Assembly (NCBI RefSeq): GCF_001244735.1 | Contig: NZ_LN868937.1 | Coordinates: 2,183,044-2,247,043 of the forward strand | Length of the DNA stretch: 64,000 nt | Reading direction: 5' to 3' | Source of the DNA: Bacillus andreraoultii | GTDB lineage: Bacteria > Bacillota > Bacilli > Bacillales > Caldibacillaceae | Part shown: in pieces, positions 17,733-29,004 of the stretch | Numbering within the stretch: the stretch's first letter is position 1 | How the letters are laid out: every line of letters starts with the position of its first letter | Notes under the pieces: generated by a model | Databases searched by the model: none | What the model was told of the DNA's origin: nothing | Seen by the model: only the letters and a program-made list of their open reading frames with translations | Translations under genes and position numbers: made by a program

Positions 17733-18644
17733 TCAATTCCCTACGAAAACCCGATCAGGTTTCATTAACCCTGGCTTTGTTGGGTGGTGTCTATAAATTG
17801 CTAAAATTTTTCCATCTTCATATACAGCGATAGGACCCTTATATGCATTCAAGTACTCTGGTATTGATACGACAGCACCATTTTTAACTCTACTTGCTAA
17901 TGTATCATGAATTTCATATTTCGGCAATTGTTTTAATACTTCCTCAATTGAGAGGAAAATTTTCTGTGTTGTGGAGTTTTTTACAGCATCTTCAATCACA
18001 TCAAATGTAACACAATCTCTTTTTTGAATGCCACCTGAGGAGGTTCTTACTAGTCGTGACATATGGGCTGGATATCCAAGTAATTCTCCAATCATGACGG
18101 CAAGTGTCCGTATATATGTCCCTTTACTACAGTGCACTTCAATATTGAATTTAATGACATCGCCTTCATAACTTTCTTTCGTATCAAGTAATTTTATATC
18201 ATAAATTGTCACTGTTCTGCTTGGTCTTTCTATTGTAATTCCTTCTCGAGCATATTCATACAATCGTTTCCCTTTTACTTTTACTGCAGAATACATTGGA
18301 GGCGTTTGAACAGTTTCTCCTTGCAATTGTTTTAAAGCAGACTGTATTTCTTGACGACTAATCGATTTATTTATAGACTTTTTTTCAACAATATCCCCAT
18401 CGCTATCCTCTGTCGTTGTTGATATTCCAATTGTCACCTCTGCCTGATAGCTTTTACCAACATCTGTTATATATTGTACCACTTTAGTTGCCTCCCCTAC
18501 ACAAATAGGAAGGACTCCTGTTACATTAGGATCTAGCGTTCCAGTATGACCAACTTTTTTTGTTTTTAACAACTTTCTTACTTTCATTACACAATCGTGT
18601 GAAGTCATTCCTGCTGGTTTCCATAATGGAATAATGCCATTCAT
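17733..18644 (-). CDS. truB: tRNA pseudouridine-55 synthase
   Basis: Forms pseudouridine 55 in the T-loop of tRNAs. The catalytic Asp is D38 in GHTGTLDP; the KxxG/Y region YSAVKVKGKRLYEYAREG and the C-terminal PUA-like domain with VFVGN are present. The 303-residue length is normal. ATG has AAGGGTGA upstream. A 105-nt nested hairpin separates it from rbfA, so its expression may be set by read-through. Confidence 0.97.
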   Translation of the reverse strand: MNGIIPLWKPAGMTSHDCVMKVRKLLKTKKVGHTGTLDPNVTGVLPICVGEATKVVQYITDVGKSYQAEVTIGISTTTEDSDGDIVEKKSINKSISRQEIQSALKQLQGETVQTPPMYSAVKVKGKRLYEYAREGITIERPSRTVTIYDIKLLDTKESYEGDVIKFNIEVHCSKGTYIRTLAVMIGELLGYPAHMSRLVRTSSGGIQKRDCVTFDVIEDAVKNSTTQKIFLSIEEVLKQLPKYEIHDTLASRVKNGAVVSIPEYLNAYKGPIAVYEDGKILAIYRHHPTKPGLMKPDRVFVGN

Positions 18645-18677
18645 GTAATCACCCTTGCTTTCATTTTCGATATTTAA

Positions 18678-18782
18678 AAGGGGTCACCCTCGTTCTATCC
18701 AGCTTTATCTATAAAATAAGAGACGTTAACTTTATCTCTTATTATAGACAACCACTAGTAATAACGTTAAGGATGACCCCTT
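18678..18782 (-). terminator. Nested 105-nt hairpin between rbfA and truB
   Basis: The outer stem is 12 bp (18678-18689 with 18771-18782; AAGGGGTCACCC against GGATGACCCCTT, one mismatch). An inner stem pairs TCTATAAAATAAGAGA (18708-18723) with TCTCTTATTATAGA (18735-18748), with a two-base bulge. On the minus strand the outer stem is followed by TTAAATA, a poor U-tract, so termination is uncertain. Confidence 0.6.
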
Positions 18783-18804
18783 ATTTGTTTAGGTTGAGTT
18801 TTGT

Positions 18805-19161
18805 TTATTCTCCTGGTAATTCGTCTTTATGGAGTTGATGGAGTAATGTTTCAATTCTATTTCCATAATCGATAGACTCATCAAATTCAAACAATATTTC
18901 AGGAGTCTTTCTTAATCGAATGCGACGCCCAATTTCTGAACGAATAAACCCTTTAGCCTTCGTTAAGCCAATAAGCGAATCCTCTTTCTGTTTTTCATCC
19001 CCTAATACAGAAATAAAAACTTTAGCCTGTTGTAAGTCACCCGTTACTTCTACGTCTGTAACTGTAACAAACCCAACCCGCGGATCTTTAATTTTACGAC
19101 TAATAATGTCACTCAATTCTTTTTTCATTTGTTCCCCGACTTGTTTGGCACGTATACTCAA
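18805..19161 (-). CDS. rbfA: Ribosome-binding factor A
   Basis: A KH-fold factor for 16S rRNA 5'-end maturation and 30S assembly. It has 118 residues with the signature [27 protein letters not shown] (abridged) and [12 protein letters not shown]-like C-terminal block ([15 protein letters not shown]). I chose TTG at 19161, giving [11 protein letters not shown] as in B. subtilis MSMRANRVGEQ, with GAGG 8 bases upstream; the in-frame GTG and ATG three codons earlier overlap this Shine-Dalgarno site. It follows ylxP by 16 nt. Confidence 0.95.
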   Translation of the reverse strand: MSIRAKQVGEQMKKELSDIISRKIKDPRVGFVTVTDVEVTGDLQQAKVFISVLGDEKQKEDSLIGLTKAKGFIRSEIGRRIRLRKTPEILFEFDESIDYGNRIETLLHQLHKDELPGE

Positions 19162-19177
19162 GTTCATCACCTCTAGA

Positions 19178-19456
19178 TTAAAGCCATTCTGTAACTGTTT
19201 TTGTTCTTTCTATATCCGGAAATGAATCGATTAATGATAAAGCCTGCTGCACTACTTGTTCCGCGATAATTTTTGTTGAAGAAACAGTAACAATTGCAAT
19301 TTTTGTGCGTTGCCACACATCTTGATAGTCCACTTCAGCAATTGCAACATTAAATCTGTTTTGTATCCTAGTAATGATTCGTTTTAAAACAGACCGTTTT
19401 TCTTTTAGCGACTGTACATCATAAATGATACATTCGACTTCAACAGATAGAATCAT
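19178..19456 (-). CDS. ylxP: YlxP family protein (DUF503)
   Basis: A 92-residue protein of the DUF503 family, of unknown biochemical role, always found with infB and rbfA in Bacillus and probably involved in ribosome assembly. The core shows [20 protein letters not shown] and [13 protein letters not shown], a ferredoxin-like alpha/beta pattern. The ATG overlaps the infB stop by 4 nt, so translation is coupled. Confidence 0.92.
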   Translation of the reverse strand: MILSVEVECIIYDVQSLKEKRSVLKRIITRIQNRFNVAIAEVDYQDVWQRTKIAIVTVSSTKIIAEQVVQQALSLIDSFPDIERTKTVTEWL

Positions 19457-21774
19457 TTCGGTGCAATTTCCTCCATAATAAACGCCTCAATGATGTCGCC
19501 TTCTTTAATATCATTAAAGTTCTTGATCGTAATACCACACTCGTAACCTTGGTTGACTTCTTTAACATCATCTTTAAAACGTTTTAATGTATCAATTTCA
19601 CCTTCGAAAATAACGATTCCGTTTCTAATTAAACGTATTTGACTGTCCCTCGTCACTTTTCCATCGGTTACATAAGAACCAGCAATCGTACCGATTCTGG
19701 ATACTTTGAATGTCGTTCTAACTTCCGCTTGACCGATTACTTTTTCTTGAAACTCTGGATCCAATAAACCTTTCATCGCTTGTTCGATTTCTTCGATGAC
19801 CTTATAAATAATTCGATGCAAGCGTAGGTCAACTTTTTCAGCATCAGCCATTCGTTTTGCATTTGGGTTAGGACGGACATTGAAACCAACAATAATCGCA
19901 TTAGAAGCTGTTGCTAAAATAATATCAGATTCAGTTATAGCACCTACACCAGTATGGATAATGTTAATTTTAACACCTTCTACATCAATTTTTTGTAGAG
20001 AGGCAACCATCGCTTCAGCTGAACCTTGTACATCAGCTTTAACTATAATGTTAAGTTCTTTTAACTCGCCTTGTCTCATTTGTTCAAATAAACTGTCAAG
20101 ACTAACTCTTGCTGTTTCATTTCGTGTTTCTTGTAATGCCTTTTGACTTCGAGCTTCACCTACTTGGCGGGCAGTTTTCTCATCATCAAATACAACAAAT
20201 TGATCACCTGCTTGTGGCACCTCATTTAAGCCTGTAATTTCAACAGGTGTAGATGGTCCTGCCTCTTTAACACGCCGTCCACGATCATTAACCATAGCAC
20301 GAACTCGACCATGTGTATTGCCAACAACAATCGGATCACCTATTTTTAATGTTCCATTTTGGACAAGTAGTGTCGCAACAGAGCCTCGACCTTTATCAAG
20401 TTTTGCTTCAATAACTGTTCCGTAAGCTTTCCGTTCTGGATTGGCCTTTAACTCTTCTACCTCACTAACGAGGAGAACCATTTCTAACAATTGATCAATT
20501 CCTTCGCCTGATAATGCAGAAATAGGAACAAAGATCGTATCTCCACCCCAATCTTCTGCAATTAAACCGTACTCAGTTAACTCCTGCATAACACGTTCTG
20601 GGTTGGCAGTTGGTTTATCAATTTTGTTGATTGCAACAATTATAGGGACTTCCGCAGCTTTTGCGTGATTTATGGCTTCAACAGTTTGAGGCATAACACC
20701 ATCATCTGCTGCTACAACTAAAATGGTTATGTCTGTAATTTGTGCCCCACGAGCTCTCATCGTAGTAAATGCGGCGTGCCCTGGTGTATCTAAAAATGTA
20801 ATTTTTTTATTATTCACTTCAACTTGATAAGCACCAATATGTTGAGTTATTCCCCCAGCTTCTCCTTGTGTAACTTTAGAATTCCGAATTGAATCAAGCA
20901 AAGTCGTTTTCCCATGGTCAACATGACCCATTATTGTTACAACAGGAGGTCTTTCAGATAGATTTTCTTGTTTATCTTCGGAAATAAAAGAATCTAAATC
21001 AGAAATATCAATACTTACTTTTTCCTCTACCTCGACTCCATATTCACCTGCAATTAGCTCAATTGCATCTTTATCTAGTTCTTGGTTAATTGTAGCAATC
21101 ACACCGAGCATAAATAATTTTTTAATTATTTCCGATGGTTCACGATGCAGTTTTTTTGCAAGTTCACTTACAGTCAATGAATCAGTATAAGTAATCTTTT
21201 TAGGTAGTTCCTTTTCTTTCTTTACAGGTTGCGGTTGTGTAGGTTGTTGGAATTTTCTTTTTTGATTTGATCTTCCTTTGTTTTTGTTACGATTAAAAGC
21301 TTTATTTTCCTTAGATTTAAATTCTTGATCGTATTTCTTGCCTTCTTTTGCTTTTGGTGCGGTTTTTACTTTTACTTTATTCGGTACTACAACATCTTCA
21401 AGTTCTTCATCTACGACAGCTTTCGGATTGATTTTCTTTGTTGATGGAGTAACTTTCGACTCAATTGTTTTACCTTGATTGGAAGAACGACTTTTATTAG
21501 ATAGATTGCTATTAGACGTTTTATTTTCCTTGCTTTCCCTTGTATGTTGTTTCGTTTTATTTGCTTGCTTTTTATTTGTATTATCAGTCATATTTTTCTC
21601 TTTCGCCTGTTGATTTCCTTTCCCAAATGTTTCATCTAATTTTTTTATGACGGACGGTTCAATTGTCGTCATATGATTTGATACATCAACATTCATTTCT
21701 TTTAGTTTCTCAATAACGACCTTACTTGTTACATTATTTTTCTTCGCATATTCATACACACGCATTCTCGTCAT
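19453..21774 (-). CDS. infB: Translation initiation factor IF-2
   Basis: The GTPase that brings initiator fMet-tRNA to the 30S subunit. The N terminus has the IF2N motif [12 protein letters not shown], then a long Lys/Asn/Gln-rich linker (about 55-200), a second IF2N domain, and the G domain with [17 protein letters not shown] and NKID. Domains II-IV end the protein. I chose ATG at 21774 (MTRMRVYEY, 773 residues) because GGGGGTGA lies just upstream; the in-frame start at 21807 would lie inside ylxQ and has no matching site. It overlaps ylxP by 4 nt. Confidence 0.97.
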   Translation of the reverse strand: MTRMRVYEYAKKNNVTSKVVIEKLKEMNVDVSNHMTTIEPSVIKKLDETFGKGNQQAKEKNMTDNTNKKQANKTKQHTRESKENKTSNSNLSNKSRSSNQGKTIESKVTPSTKKINPKAVVDEELEDVVVPNKVKVKTAPKAKEGKKYDQEFKSKENKAFNRNKNKGRSNQKRKFQQPTQPQPVKKEKELPKKITYTDSLTVSELAKKLHREPSEIIKKLFMLGVIATINQELDKDAIELIAGEYGVEVEEKVSIDISDLDSFISEDKQENLSERPPVVTIMGHVDHGKTTLLDSIRNSKVTQGEAGGITQHIGAYQVEVNNKKITFLDTPGHAAFTTMRARGAQITDITILVVAADDGVMPQTVEAINHAKAAEVPIIVAINKIDKPTANPERVMQELTEYGLIAEDWGGDTIFVPISALSGEGIDQLLEMVLLVSEVEELKANPERKAYGTVIEAKLDKGRGSVATLLVQNGTLKIGDPIVVGNTHGRVRAMVNDRGRRVKEAGPSTPVEITGLNEVPQAGDQFVVFDDEKTARQVGEARSQKALQETRNETARVSLDSLFEQMRQGELKELNIIVKADVQGSAEAMVASLQKIDVEGVKINIIHTGVGAITESDIILATASNAIIVGFNVRPNPNAKRMADAEKVDLRLHRIIYKVIEEIEQAMKGLLDPEFQEKVIGQAEVRTTFKVSRIGTIAGSYVTDGKVTRDSQIRLIRNGIVIFEGEIDTLKRFKDDVKEVNQGYECGITIKNFNDIKEGDIIEAFIMEEIAPK

Positions 21775-21793
21775 TGTTTCACCCCCATTAAAA

Positions 21794-22096
21794 TTAATCG
21801 AGCTCACTTTGCAACTTATCGGAAAAACCTTTATCTGTTACAGCAATAACCACACGTGCCTCTTTTCCAATGGCATTTCCTAACGTAAAGCGGTCAGCTA
21901 CTTCTTTTACAGGAACATGATAATAACTTGCCTTATCATTTATTTTTTTCTTTGTATTAAAAGAAGCATCATGTGACAAAAGAACAAGTTTTACTCGCTT
22001 TCGTTGTATTTCTCTAACAACTAGTTCTTCTCCAGTAACAATTTTTCCAGCTCGATTTGCTAAACCGAGTAGTGATAACCACTTTTCTTGTTTCAT
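21794..22096 (-). CDS. ylxQ: L7Ae-type RNA-binding protein YlxQ
   Basis: A 100-residue member of the L7Ae/L30e family that binds kink-turn RNA; its target is not known. Conserved regions are [27 protein letters not shown] and [12 protein letters not shown]. The start overlaps the rnpM stop by 4 nt, and infB begins 19 nt after its end, giving the usual nusA-rnpM-ylxQ-infB series. Confidence 0.94.
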   Translation of the reverse strand: MKQEKWLSLLGLANRAGKIVTGEELVVREIQRKRVKLVLLSHDASFNTKKKINDKASYYHVPVKEVADRFTLGNAIGKEARVVIAVTDKGFSDKLQSELD

Positions 22097-22377
22097 GAAT
22101 TACTAGTGTTCTCCTTTTCAACAAATGCCAAAATTTCATCGTAAAATTCTTCATCTATATTTGCTTCCAGATGTTGTTTTAAACTATTTTTCTTTTTGGC
22201 TAGTAGGATTGCCTCTTTATTTTTCGAAAGATAGGCACCACGTCCATTTTTCTTACCAGTAGGATCGATAGAAACTTCTCCTTCTTTGGAGCGTACAATT
22301 CGAAGTAGCTCCTTTTTTGGAAACATTTCCCCAGTAGCTACACATTTACGCATTGGAATCTTTCTTGGTTTGTTCAT
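22093..22377 (-). CDS. rnpM: RNA-binding protein RnpM (YlxR)
   Basis: A 94-residue YlxR-family protein, recently linked to RNase P modulation in B. subtilis (recalled). It has the signature [17 protein letters not shown] at the N terminus and DPTGKKNGRGAYLS (about 40-53), a basic nucleic-acid surface. The start at 22377 is supported by AGAGGTGAT 8 bases upstream and lies 32 nt inside the 3' end of nusA, an unusually long overlap for this operon. It overlaps ylxQ by 4 nt. Confidence 0.93.
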   Translation of the reverse strand: MNKPRKIPMRKCVATGEMFPKKELLRIVRSKEGEVSIDPTGKKNGRGAYLSKNKEAILLAKKKNSLKQHLEANIDEEFYDEILAFVEKENTSNS

Positions 22378-23581
22378 GTTCCATCACCTCTTCATTCTCT
22401 ATATGTTCGGCTAATGAGTCATGAACATCCCCAGTAGTTTCAATCGGATGTTCCTCCTCCACTGTTTGTTCAAATTCAAATTCTCTATTTTCTTCGAAAT
22501 GAAAATCAGGTGAAAATAATGGTTCTTCTCTTGGATAGATGCCTAATTGTCTTGCATCCGTTTCACTTTTTATATCAATTTTCCAATTTGTTAATTTAGC
22601 GGCAAGACGAGCATTTTGTCCACGTTTGCCAATAGCTAATGATAACTGATAATCAGGAACAACGACAACAGTTGATTTTTCTTCTTCATTAACAATAACA
22701 TCTAAAACTTTAGAAGGACTAAGTGCGTTTGCTACAAACTCAACTGGGTCTTTAGAGTATTTTACAATGTCAATTTTTTCCCCATTTAATTCATCTACAA
22801 CCGCCTGCACTCTTGCACCTTTAGGACCAACACAGGAACCAACAGGATCAACATCCATGTTATCGGAGTATACCGATATTTTCGATCTGTCACCTGCTTC
22901 TCTAGCAACAGACTTAATTTCAACAATTCCTTCAAAAATTTCTGGTACTTCAAGTTCAAACAATCTTTTTAACAAGTTTGGATGTGAACGAGAAATAAAA
23001 ATTTGCGGTCCTTTTGTCGTTTTTTCGACCTTTGTAATATAAACTTTAATTCTGTCATTATGATTATAACGATCGCTCGGCATCTGTTCATGAGTTGGAA
23101 GAAATGCTTCTGTTTTACCTAAACTAACATATACGAAACGATTATCTTTCCTTTGAACAATACCAGTCATAATGTCATTTTCGCGATCTACAAATTCCTC
23201 ATAAATAATTCCACGCTCAGCTTCCCGAACGCGTTGAGTAACAACTTGTTTTGCAGTTTGAGCTGCAATCCGTCCGAAATCTTTAGGAGTAACCTCAATC
23301 TCAACAATATCCCCTATTTCATAATTCGGATTAATTTTTCTAGCTTCTTCGATTGAAATTTCTAAGCGTGAATCAAATACTTCATCAACAACTTCTTTCC
23401 TTGCAAAAACATGCATTGTTCCCGTTTGTAAATTAAAATCAGTACGTACATTTTGTGCTTGATTAAAATTTCTTTTATATGCTGAAACAAGTGCTGCTTC
23501 GATTGCTTCTACAATGACATTACGTGATATTCCTTTTTCTTTTTCTAGCCGATCCAAGGCATCTAAAAGTTCATTGCTCAT
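22346..23581 (-). CDS. nusA: Transcription termination/antitermination factor NusA
   Basis: Binds RNA polymerase and nascent RNA and modulates pausing, intrinsic termination and antitermination. The 411 residues contain an N-terminal polymerase-binding domain (1-125), S1 (about 135-200) and two KH domains (about 205-345; [28 protein letters not shown]). They end in an acidic Glu-rich tail of about 55 residues, longer than in B. subtilis. It follows rimP and overlaps rnpM by 32 nt. Confidence 0.97.
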   Translation of the reverse strand: MSNELLDALDRLEKEKGISRNVIVEAIEAALVSAYKRNFNQAQNVRTDFNLQTGTMHVFARKEVVDEVFDSRLEISIEEARKINPNYEIGDIVEIEVTPKDFGRIAAQTAKQVVTQRVREAERGIIYEEFVDRENDIMTGIVQRKDNRFVYVSLGKTEAFLPTHEQMPSDRYNHNDRIKVYITKVEKTTKGPQIFISRSHPNLLKRLFELEVPEIFEGIVEIKSVAREAGDRSKISVYSDNMDVDPVGSCVGPKGARVQAVVDELNGEKIDIVKYSKDPVEFVANALSPSKVLDVIVNEEEKSTVVVVPDYQLSLAIGKRGQNARLAAKLTNWKIDIKSETDARQLGIYPREEPLFSPDFHFEENREFEFEQTVEEEHPIETTGDVHDSLAEHIENEEVMEHEQTKKDSNA

Positions 23582-23692
23582 CGTGGTATCCCCCTTTATA
23601 TATCTAGTTTTGCATTCATCCCCATATAGAAGTAGAGATTTCTGCTGAGTAAAGTTACATTTACAACCGTTTTAAATAAGTTAATGAAGTAT

Positions 23693-24160
23693 TTAAAAGA
23701 CTACAGCAAGTCTTGCCTGTGCAATTTTTTTATAAGGAATTTCAATCGCTTTAAGTCTTGTTTTCACACGTACTTCAATGGTAGCAATTTCACCATCAAA
23801 GTTTTTTAAAGTCCCTTCAAACACTTTTTCCCCATCAATCGGTTCATATGTTTTTATATAAACATGTTTCCCAATCGCTTTTTCATAATCGACTTGTTTT
23901 TTTAATGGTCTTTCTGCTCCTGGAGAAGATACTTCTAAATAATAATTATGTGGAATTGGATCAATTTCATCGAGTTTTTCACTTAATCTCTCACTAACGA
24001 TGCCACATTCCTCAATATCCACGCCAGAATCTTTATCAATAAATAATCTTAAAAACCAGTTTTTACCTTCTTTTACATACTCAATATCAACAATTTCTAA
24101 ACCTAATTCAGTAACAATTGGTAGAGCAATTTGTTCAACCGTTTCAATTACTTTACTCAT
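23693..24160 (-). CDS. rimP: Ribosome maturation factor RimP
   Basis: Needed for 30S subunit maturation. The 155 residues have the RimP N-terminal alpha/beta domain ([24 protein letters not shown], abridged) with SSPGAERPL about 75-85 and a C-terminal SH3-like domain (about 92-155). ATG follows a near-perfect AAAGGAGGG. It is first in the rimP-nusA-rnpM-ylxQ-infB cluster; a weak TTGAAA..TATGAA promoter match lies around 24210-24260. Confidence 0.96.
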   Translation of the reverse strand: MSKVIETVEQIALPIVTELGLEIVDIEYVKEGKNWFLRLFIDKDSGVDIEECGIVSERLSEKLDEIDPIPHNYYLEVSSPGAERPLKKQVDYEKAIGKHVYIKTYEPIDGEKVFEGTLKNFDGEIATIEVRVKTRLKAIEIPYKKIAQARLAVVF

Positions 24161-24295
24161 ACTTTCCCTCCTTTGGAAGTTCGTATGTATTGATATTTTT
24201 GATTCTAAATTATGTAGTCTTACTATTCATTCATATTAGTAATCGTGGTTTTTTCAACTAGTCTTGAAGTACCAGTAAAAAAAGTTCTAATACAA

Positions 24296-24328
24296 ATAGG
24301 AAAGAGTGAGGAACCCCCCACTCTTTTT
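24296..24328 (-). terminator. Terminator of polC (bidirectional shape)
   Basis: AAAGAGTG (24301-24308) pairs with CACTCTTT (24319-24326) over a 10-nt loop. TTTCC and further T-rich sequence follow on the minus strand, and TTTTT on the plus strand. It lies about 85 nt beyond the polC stop. Confidence 0.75.
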
Positions 24329-24410
24329 ATACAAGAGATTAAAGTTAGTATTACCAATAAAAATATAACATAATCGGAAATAATTTGCAATAATCCCCTC
24401 TTATCACTAC

Positions 24411-27400
24411 TTAAAACAGTGATAACTGATTTTGGTCAGGGAGTGATTCGAGACATCCATGCATATCCAAAAACTCGATAACTGTTTTTGATACTTTTCC
24501 ACGTTGTTGAAGATCTTCTTTCGATAGAAAATCAGCTTCTTCGCGCGCTCTAACTATATTCATTGCGGCATTTGTTCCGAGACCTGGAATTGAATTAAAA
24601 GGTGGAATTAGAGAATTACCATCAATTACAAATTCCGCAGCTTTTGATTTATACAAATCAATCTTTTTAAACAAAAATCCGCGTTCACACATTTCAAGAG
24701 CAAGTTCAAGCACAGTCAATAAACTTTTTTCCTTTGTTGAAGCGTCAAGCCCTTTTTCATTTATTTCATTAATTCTTTTCCTTATCGCATTCGAGCCACT
24801 TGTCATTGCATCTAAATCAAAATCTTCAGCACGAACTGTGAAGTAAGTTGCATAGTAAAGAATCGGGTGATGTACTTTAAAATAGGCTATCCTTACAGCC
24901 ATTAATACGTAAGCTGCTGCATGGGCTTTTGGGAACATATATTTTATCTTTTTACAAGAATCAATATACCATTCAGGCACATCATGAGCCCGCATGTCCT
25001 CTTCCATCTCCTCAGTTAATCCTTTCCCTTTCCGAACAGATTCCATAATTTTGAATGCATGGGAAGGATCTAGTCCACGATAAATTAAATACACCATAAT
25101 ATCATCCCGACAACCAATACATTCACTTAAGGAGCATGTACCGTTATTTATTAACTCCTGTGCATTCCCTAACCAAACGTCCGTTCCGTGTGATAAACCA
25201 GATATTTGAAGTAACTCAGAAAAAGTTGTTGGCTTCGTTTCTTCTAACATTTGACGAACAAACCGAGTTCCAAACTCTGGAATCCCAAGTGTACCAGTTT
25301 TACACATTATTTGTTCTTCCGTTACACCTAATGGCTCTGGACTTTGGAAAATCTTCATCACTTCTGGATCATCAGTTGGGATTGTCTTTGGATCAATTCC
25401 ACTTAAATCTTGTAGCATCCGTATGACAGTTGGATCATCGTGTCCTAGTATATCTAGTTTTAACACATTATCGTGAATGGAATGGAAATCAAAATGTGTT
25501 GTTTTCCATTCAGAATCTTGTGCGTCTGCAGGGAATTGAATTGGTGTAAAGTCAAATACATCCATATAGTCAGGAATAACAATAATCCCACCTGGATGTT
25601 GCCCAGTGGTCCGTTTAACACCTGTCATTCCCATCGCCAATCGTTCTCTTTCTGCCCCTCGCAATGTGACTTGATTATCTTCTTCATATCCTTTTACATA
25701 ACCATAAGCAGTTTTTTCTGCTACGGTACCAATTGTTCCAGCTCGATAAACATAGTCCTCACCAAATAACACTTTTGTATAGTTATGAGCACGTGGTTGA
25801 TAATCTCCAGAAAAGTTTAGATCAATATCTGGGACTTTATCTCCTTTAAAGCCAAGGAACGTTTCAAAAGGAATATCGTGCCCGTTTTTTGTGTAAGGAG
25901 TATGACAGCTTGGGCAATTTTTATCTGGTAAATCAAAACCGCTACCGACAGATCCATCTGCGATAAATTCAGAATGTTTACAGTTAGGGCAAACATAGTG
26001 TGGCGGCATTGGGTTAACTTCTGTAATTTCAAGCATTGTTGCGACAAAAGAAGAACCAACCGAACCACGTGATCCTACAAGATAACCGTCACTTAGTGAT
26101 TTCTTTACTAACTTATGAGCAATCAAGTAGATAACAGCAAATCCATTACCAATAATACTTGTTAATTCCTTTTCCAACCGCTTTTCTATAATATCAGGTA
26201 ATGGTTCACCATAAATTCTTTTAGCCATGGAATAGCTCATAGAACGTACTTCTTCTTCTGCACCCTCAATTTTCGGTGTATATAGTTTATCTTTAATAAC
26301 TTGTATTTCATCAATCATATTTGCAATTTTGTTTGGATTTTCTACAACAATTTCTTTCGCTTTCTCTTTACCTAAAAACTGAAATTCTGCTAACATTTCA
26401 TCTGTTGTGCGAAAATGCACATCAGGCAATTGATGACGATTTAACGGATTTGCTCCACCTTGTGAGTTAATTAATACCTTTCGATAAATTTTATCCCTTG
26501 GATGTAGGTAGTGCACATTACCTGTTGCTACAACTGGAATGTTTAGCTTTTCTCCAATACGAACAATTTTTAGTATCGTTTCTTCCAGCTGCTTTTCACT
26601 TTGAACATTATCCATTTCTAGCAATGGAGCGTAAATAGGTTTTGGATGAACTTCTAAATAATCATAGAACTTCGCAATTTCTTCTACTTCTTCCATAGAT
26701 TTTTGTTGAGCTGCCTCAAATAATTCACCTTTATCACAACCAGATCCGACTAGTATTCCTTCCCGATATGTTTGTAAAATAGAGCGTGGAATTCGCGGAA
26801 CTCGGTAAAAATATTTCACATGTGAAAGTGAAATTAACTTGAATAGATTTTTTAAACCTTCTTGATTTTGTGCAAGTAAAACACAATGAAAGGGACGACT
26901 CCGTTTATAACTTGTTTCATTTTTACCAGCTTCATTTAGTTCATCATGAAATTGGATTCCTTTTTCAAAAACCTCATTTAATAATTTAATTAATATATAT
27001 CCGGTTGCTTCTGCATCATAAATAGCACGGTGATGTTGGGTTAATTCTACATTTAACTTTTTAGCCAGTGTATTTAGACGGTGATTTTTCATGTCTGGAT
27101 ACAAAAATCTTGCTAGTTCTAATGTATCGATTGTTGGATCGATAAATTTACCACGGTTAATTTTTTGGTAACCGACATTTAAAAAACCTGTATCAAATGA
27201 TGCATTGTGAGCAACGATAATAGAATCTCTAGACCATTCATAAAACTTTTCTAATACTTCCTCTGGTTCTGGTGCATCCTTTACCATGTCGTCAGTAATT
27301 CCTGTTAGCTCAATCGTAAAAGCTGATAACGGGTGGTGGGGATTTGCAAATGATTCAAATTTATCGATAACTTCTCCATTTTTTATTTTGACAGCTGCAA

Positions 27401-28736
27401 GTTCAATAATTTTATTGTATACAGCTGAGAGACCGGTTGTTTCAATATCAAAAACAACATATGTTTCATCAGATAAATGAAGATGTGCTGGATTATAGGC
27501 AATCGGTACACCATCATCGACAACATTTGCTTCAACACCATAAATGACTTTTATTCCATTCTTTTTTGCCGAGTTAAAGGCTTCAGGAAAAGATTGTGCA
27601 ACGGCATGGTCTGTAATAGCAATTGCTTTATGACCCCATTTTGCTGCTTGTTTAATTAAATCACTTGCCGAAGTAACAGCATCCATTTGACTCATTGGGG
27701 TGTGAGCATGTAATTCAACTCTTTTTTCATTTTCTGGGGCACTGTCATATCGCTCTTTACCATTAATTTCATTAATATCATTCGCCATCATAACTAAATC
27801 GCGGACAAACGTATCATTTTGAATATTACCACGAACACGAACCCACATACCTTTTTTTAATCGATTTAGTTTTGCTGCATCTTCCTTATTGTCTTTTGAA
27901 AACATTTTTACGAGAATTGAATTTGTATAGTCTGTGAGTTTAAATTCAAGTAACGTTCTTCCACTTCGTAGTTGTTTTGTTTCACATTGAAAGACATAAC
28001 CTTCGACTACCACTCGACGTTCTTCATCGGTAATTTCATTCAATGTACGATAATCTTGTTCTCCTTGGATTGGATAACCAATGATAAGAGGGCCATTATC
28101 TTCATCACCATCTGAAGTTACGTCTTCATCCCGTTTTTGAATTTCAATAACAGCTTGTTTTGCTCGTTCCTCATCTTCTTTTTGTCTGTCAAGAAGGAAT
28201 TGCTGATACGATTCTTCTAAATGCTCGGTATGTTCCTCGACATCAAATTGTAAAGTAGGAAAACCTAACTGATAATATATATTTAAAATAAGATTTCCAT
28301 ACTTTCTTTTCAGTGTAAGGCATTCGGTGTTATTCCTTGCAGAAATGACTATTTTGTTTCCATTTACTTTTGGAATTTGTTCATGGAGTAAAGTAAGTAG
28401 AGCCGGGGACATCCCTTGTAATTGACTAATGCTATATTTCCAATATTGCTTAATCATCTCATCAGTAAATTGTTTGTCTTTTGTTTTAATAACAAACGAA
28501 ATCTCTGCAATATGATGAAATGTTGACTTAATTTTTGCATTAAATTGTTCAAATAGTTGATAGGGTAAAATCGATTCTAGTAAAAAATGAAACTCCCATC
28601 TTCGCGATTTTCGCTCGATGATTAATTTTTCAATTTCTCCATTTTTTAAATATGGATAGTACTGATTTTCTACCATATCCATTTGTTGTAGAAGAAGCTG
28701 AAATCGCTCCTTTTTTCCAAGCTTCATATCACTCAT
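24411..28736 (-). CDS. polC: DNA polymerase III PolC-type alpha subunit
   Basis: The replicative DNA polymerase of low-GC Gram-positives, with built-in 3'-5' proofreading. Order: N-terminal domain and OB fold (about 1-330), PHP domain split by the exonuclease ([19 protein letters not shown] of exonuclease motif I near 425), zinc finger ([16 protein letters not shown]), catalytic palm with PDIDLNFSG, fingers and beta-clamp site at the C terminus (QLSLF). I chose ATG at 28736 ([12 protein letters not shown], 1441 residues), served by GGGGGG. The frame opens earlier, at 28805, but that lies upstream of the likely transcription start at about 28798. It stands alone between two terminators. Confidence 0.98.
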   Translation of the reverse strand: MSDMKLGKKERFQLLLQQMDMVENQYYPYLKNGEIEKLIIERKSRRWEFHFLLESILPYQLFEQFNAKIKSTFHHIAEISFVIKTKDKQFTDEMIKQYWKYSISQLQGMSPALLTLLHEQIPKVNGNKIVISARNNTECLTLKRKYGNLILNIYYQLGFPTLQFDVEEHTEHLEESYQQFLLDRQKEDEERAKQAVIEIQKRDEDVTSDGDEDNGPLIIGYPIQGEQDYRTLNEITDEERRVVVEGYVFQCETKQLRSGRTLLEFKLTDYTNSILVKMFSKDNKEDAAKLNRLKKGMWVRVRGNIQNDTFVRDLVMMANDINEINGKERYDSAPENEKRVELHAHTPMSQMDAVTSASDLIKQAAKWGHKAIAITDHAVAQSFPEAFNSAKKNGIKVIYGVEANVVDDGVPIAYNPAHLHLSDETYVVFDIETTGLSAVYNKIIELAAVKIKNGEVIDKFESFANPHHPLSAFTIELTGITDDMVKDAPEPEEVLEKFYEWSRDSIIVAHNASFDTGFLNVGYQKINRGKFIDPTIDTLELARFLYPDMKNHRLNTLAKKLNVELTQHHRAIYDAEATGYILIKLLNEVFEKGIQFHDELNEAGKNETSYKRSRPFHCVLLAQNQEGLKNLFKLISLSHVKYFYRVPRIPRSILQTYREGILVGSGCDKGELFEAAQQKSMEEVEEIAKFYDYLEVHPKPIYAPLLEMDNVQSEKQLEETILKIVRIGEKLNIPVVATGNVHYLHPRDKIYRKVLINSQGGANPLNRHQLPDVHFRTTDEMLAEFQFLGKEKAKEIVVENPNKIANMIDEIQVIKDKLYTPKIEGAEEEVRSMSYSMAKRIYGEPLPDIIEKRLEKELTSIIGNGFAVIYLIAHKLVKKSLSDGYLVGSRGSVGSSFVATMLEITEVNPMPPHYVCPNCKHSEFIADGSVGSGFDLPDKNCPSCHTPYTKNGHDIPFETFLGFKGDKVPDIDLNFSGDYQPRAHNYTKVLFGEDYVYRAGTIGTVAEKTAYGYVKGYEEDNQVTLRGAERERLAMGMTGVKRTTGQHPGGIIVIPDYMDVFDFTPIQFPADAQDSEWKTTHFDFHSIHDNVLKLDILGHDDPTVIRMLQDLSGIDPKTIPTDDPEVMKIFQSPEPLGVTEEQIMCKTGTLGIPEFGTRFVRQMLEETKPTTFSELLQISGLSHGTDVWLGNAQELINNGTCSLSECIGCRDDIMVYLIYRGLDPSHAFKIMESVRKGKGLTEEMEEDMRAHDVPEWYIDSCKKIKYMFPKAHAAAYVLMAVRIAYFKVHHPILYYATYFTVRAEDFDLDAMTSGSNAIRKRINEINEKGLDASTKEKSLLTVLELALEMCERGFLFKKIDLYKSKAAEFVIDGNSLIPPFNSIPGLGTNAAMNIVRAREEADFLSKEDLQQRGKVSKTVIEFLDMHGCLESLPDQNQLSLF

Positions 28737-28804
28737 GTTATTCCCCCCGTAACCGTAATTGATACGAGTTATCTTTATTACTACTTTAAAATCTAGCAGT
28801 GACA

Positions 28805-28813
28805 ATTATAACA
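28805..28813 (-). promoter_or_regulatory. Candidate sigma-A promoter of polC
   Basis: The minus strand reads TGTTATAAT, a perfect extended -10; a clear -35 is lacking. The start would be near 28798, giving a leader of about 62 nt. Confidence 0.55.
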
Positions 28814-28845
28814 TAAAATTAGAATTATTGTTCGATAAGTAAAGA

Positions 28846-28946
28846 AAACTCAAGATGCTAAAGCCTCTAGGCATTCAAAGAGACTAGAGTTCGCCGAAAA
28901 AGCTTTTTTCGGTTGCGATGTCATGCTGCTGAAGCCTTTCCTATTA
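28846..28946. repeat. Intergenic repeat copy C (best preserved)
   Basis: On the plus strand it begins GTAAAGAAAACTCAAG and ends CCTTTCCTATTAGC. It contains two inverted repeats: CTCTAG/CTAGAG (28865-28870 with 28884-28889) and the hairpin CCGAAAAA-GC-TTTTTTCGG (28894-28912). The other copies are at 11097-11208 and, degenerate, 5664-5763 and 5785-5836. The right end is 4 bp from the proS terminator. Confidence 0.75.
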
Positions 28947-28950
28947 GCTA

Positions 28951-28992
28951 AAGAAAGGTCTGCTCATAAATGATAAATGGCAGACCTTTCTT
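28951..28992 (-). terminator. Terminator of proS
   Basis: AAGAAAGGTCTG (28951-28962) pairs with CAGACCTTTCTT (28981-28992), a perfect 12-bp stem with an 18-nt loop. The T-rich arm CTTTCTTT serves as the U-tract on the minus strand. Confidence 0.85.
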
Positions 28993-29004
28993 ATTACAAT
29001 TTAT

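Noticed and set aside
21775-21807. N-terminal extension of infB into ylxQ
   Set aside because: The ATG at 21774 has GGGGGTGA directly upstream and gives the conserved MRVYEYAKK start.
25817-26068. Minus-strand frame of 83 codons inside polC
   Set aside because: It overlaps the PolC zinc-finger and palm region in another frame and has no initiation signal.
28737-28805. N-terminal extension of polC to 28805
   Set aside because: It would begin upstream of the likely transcription start, and the strong GGGGGG site serves the ATG at 28736, which matches the known PolC N terminus.
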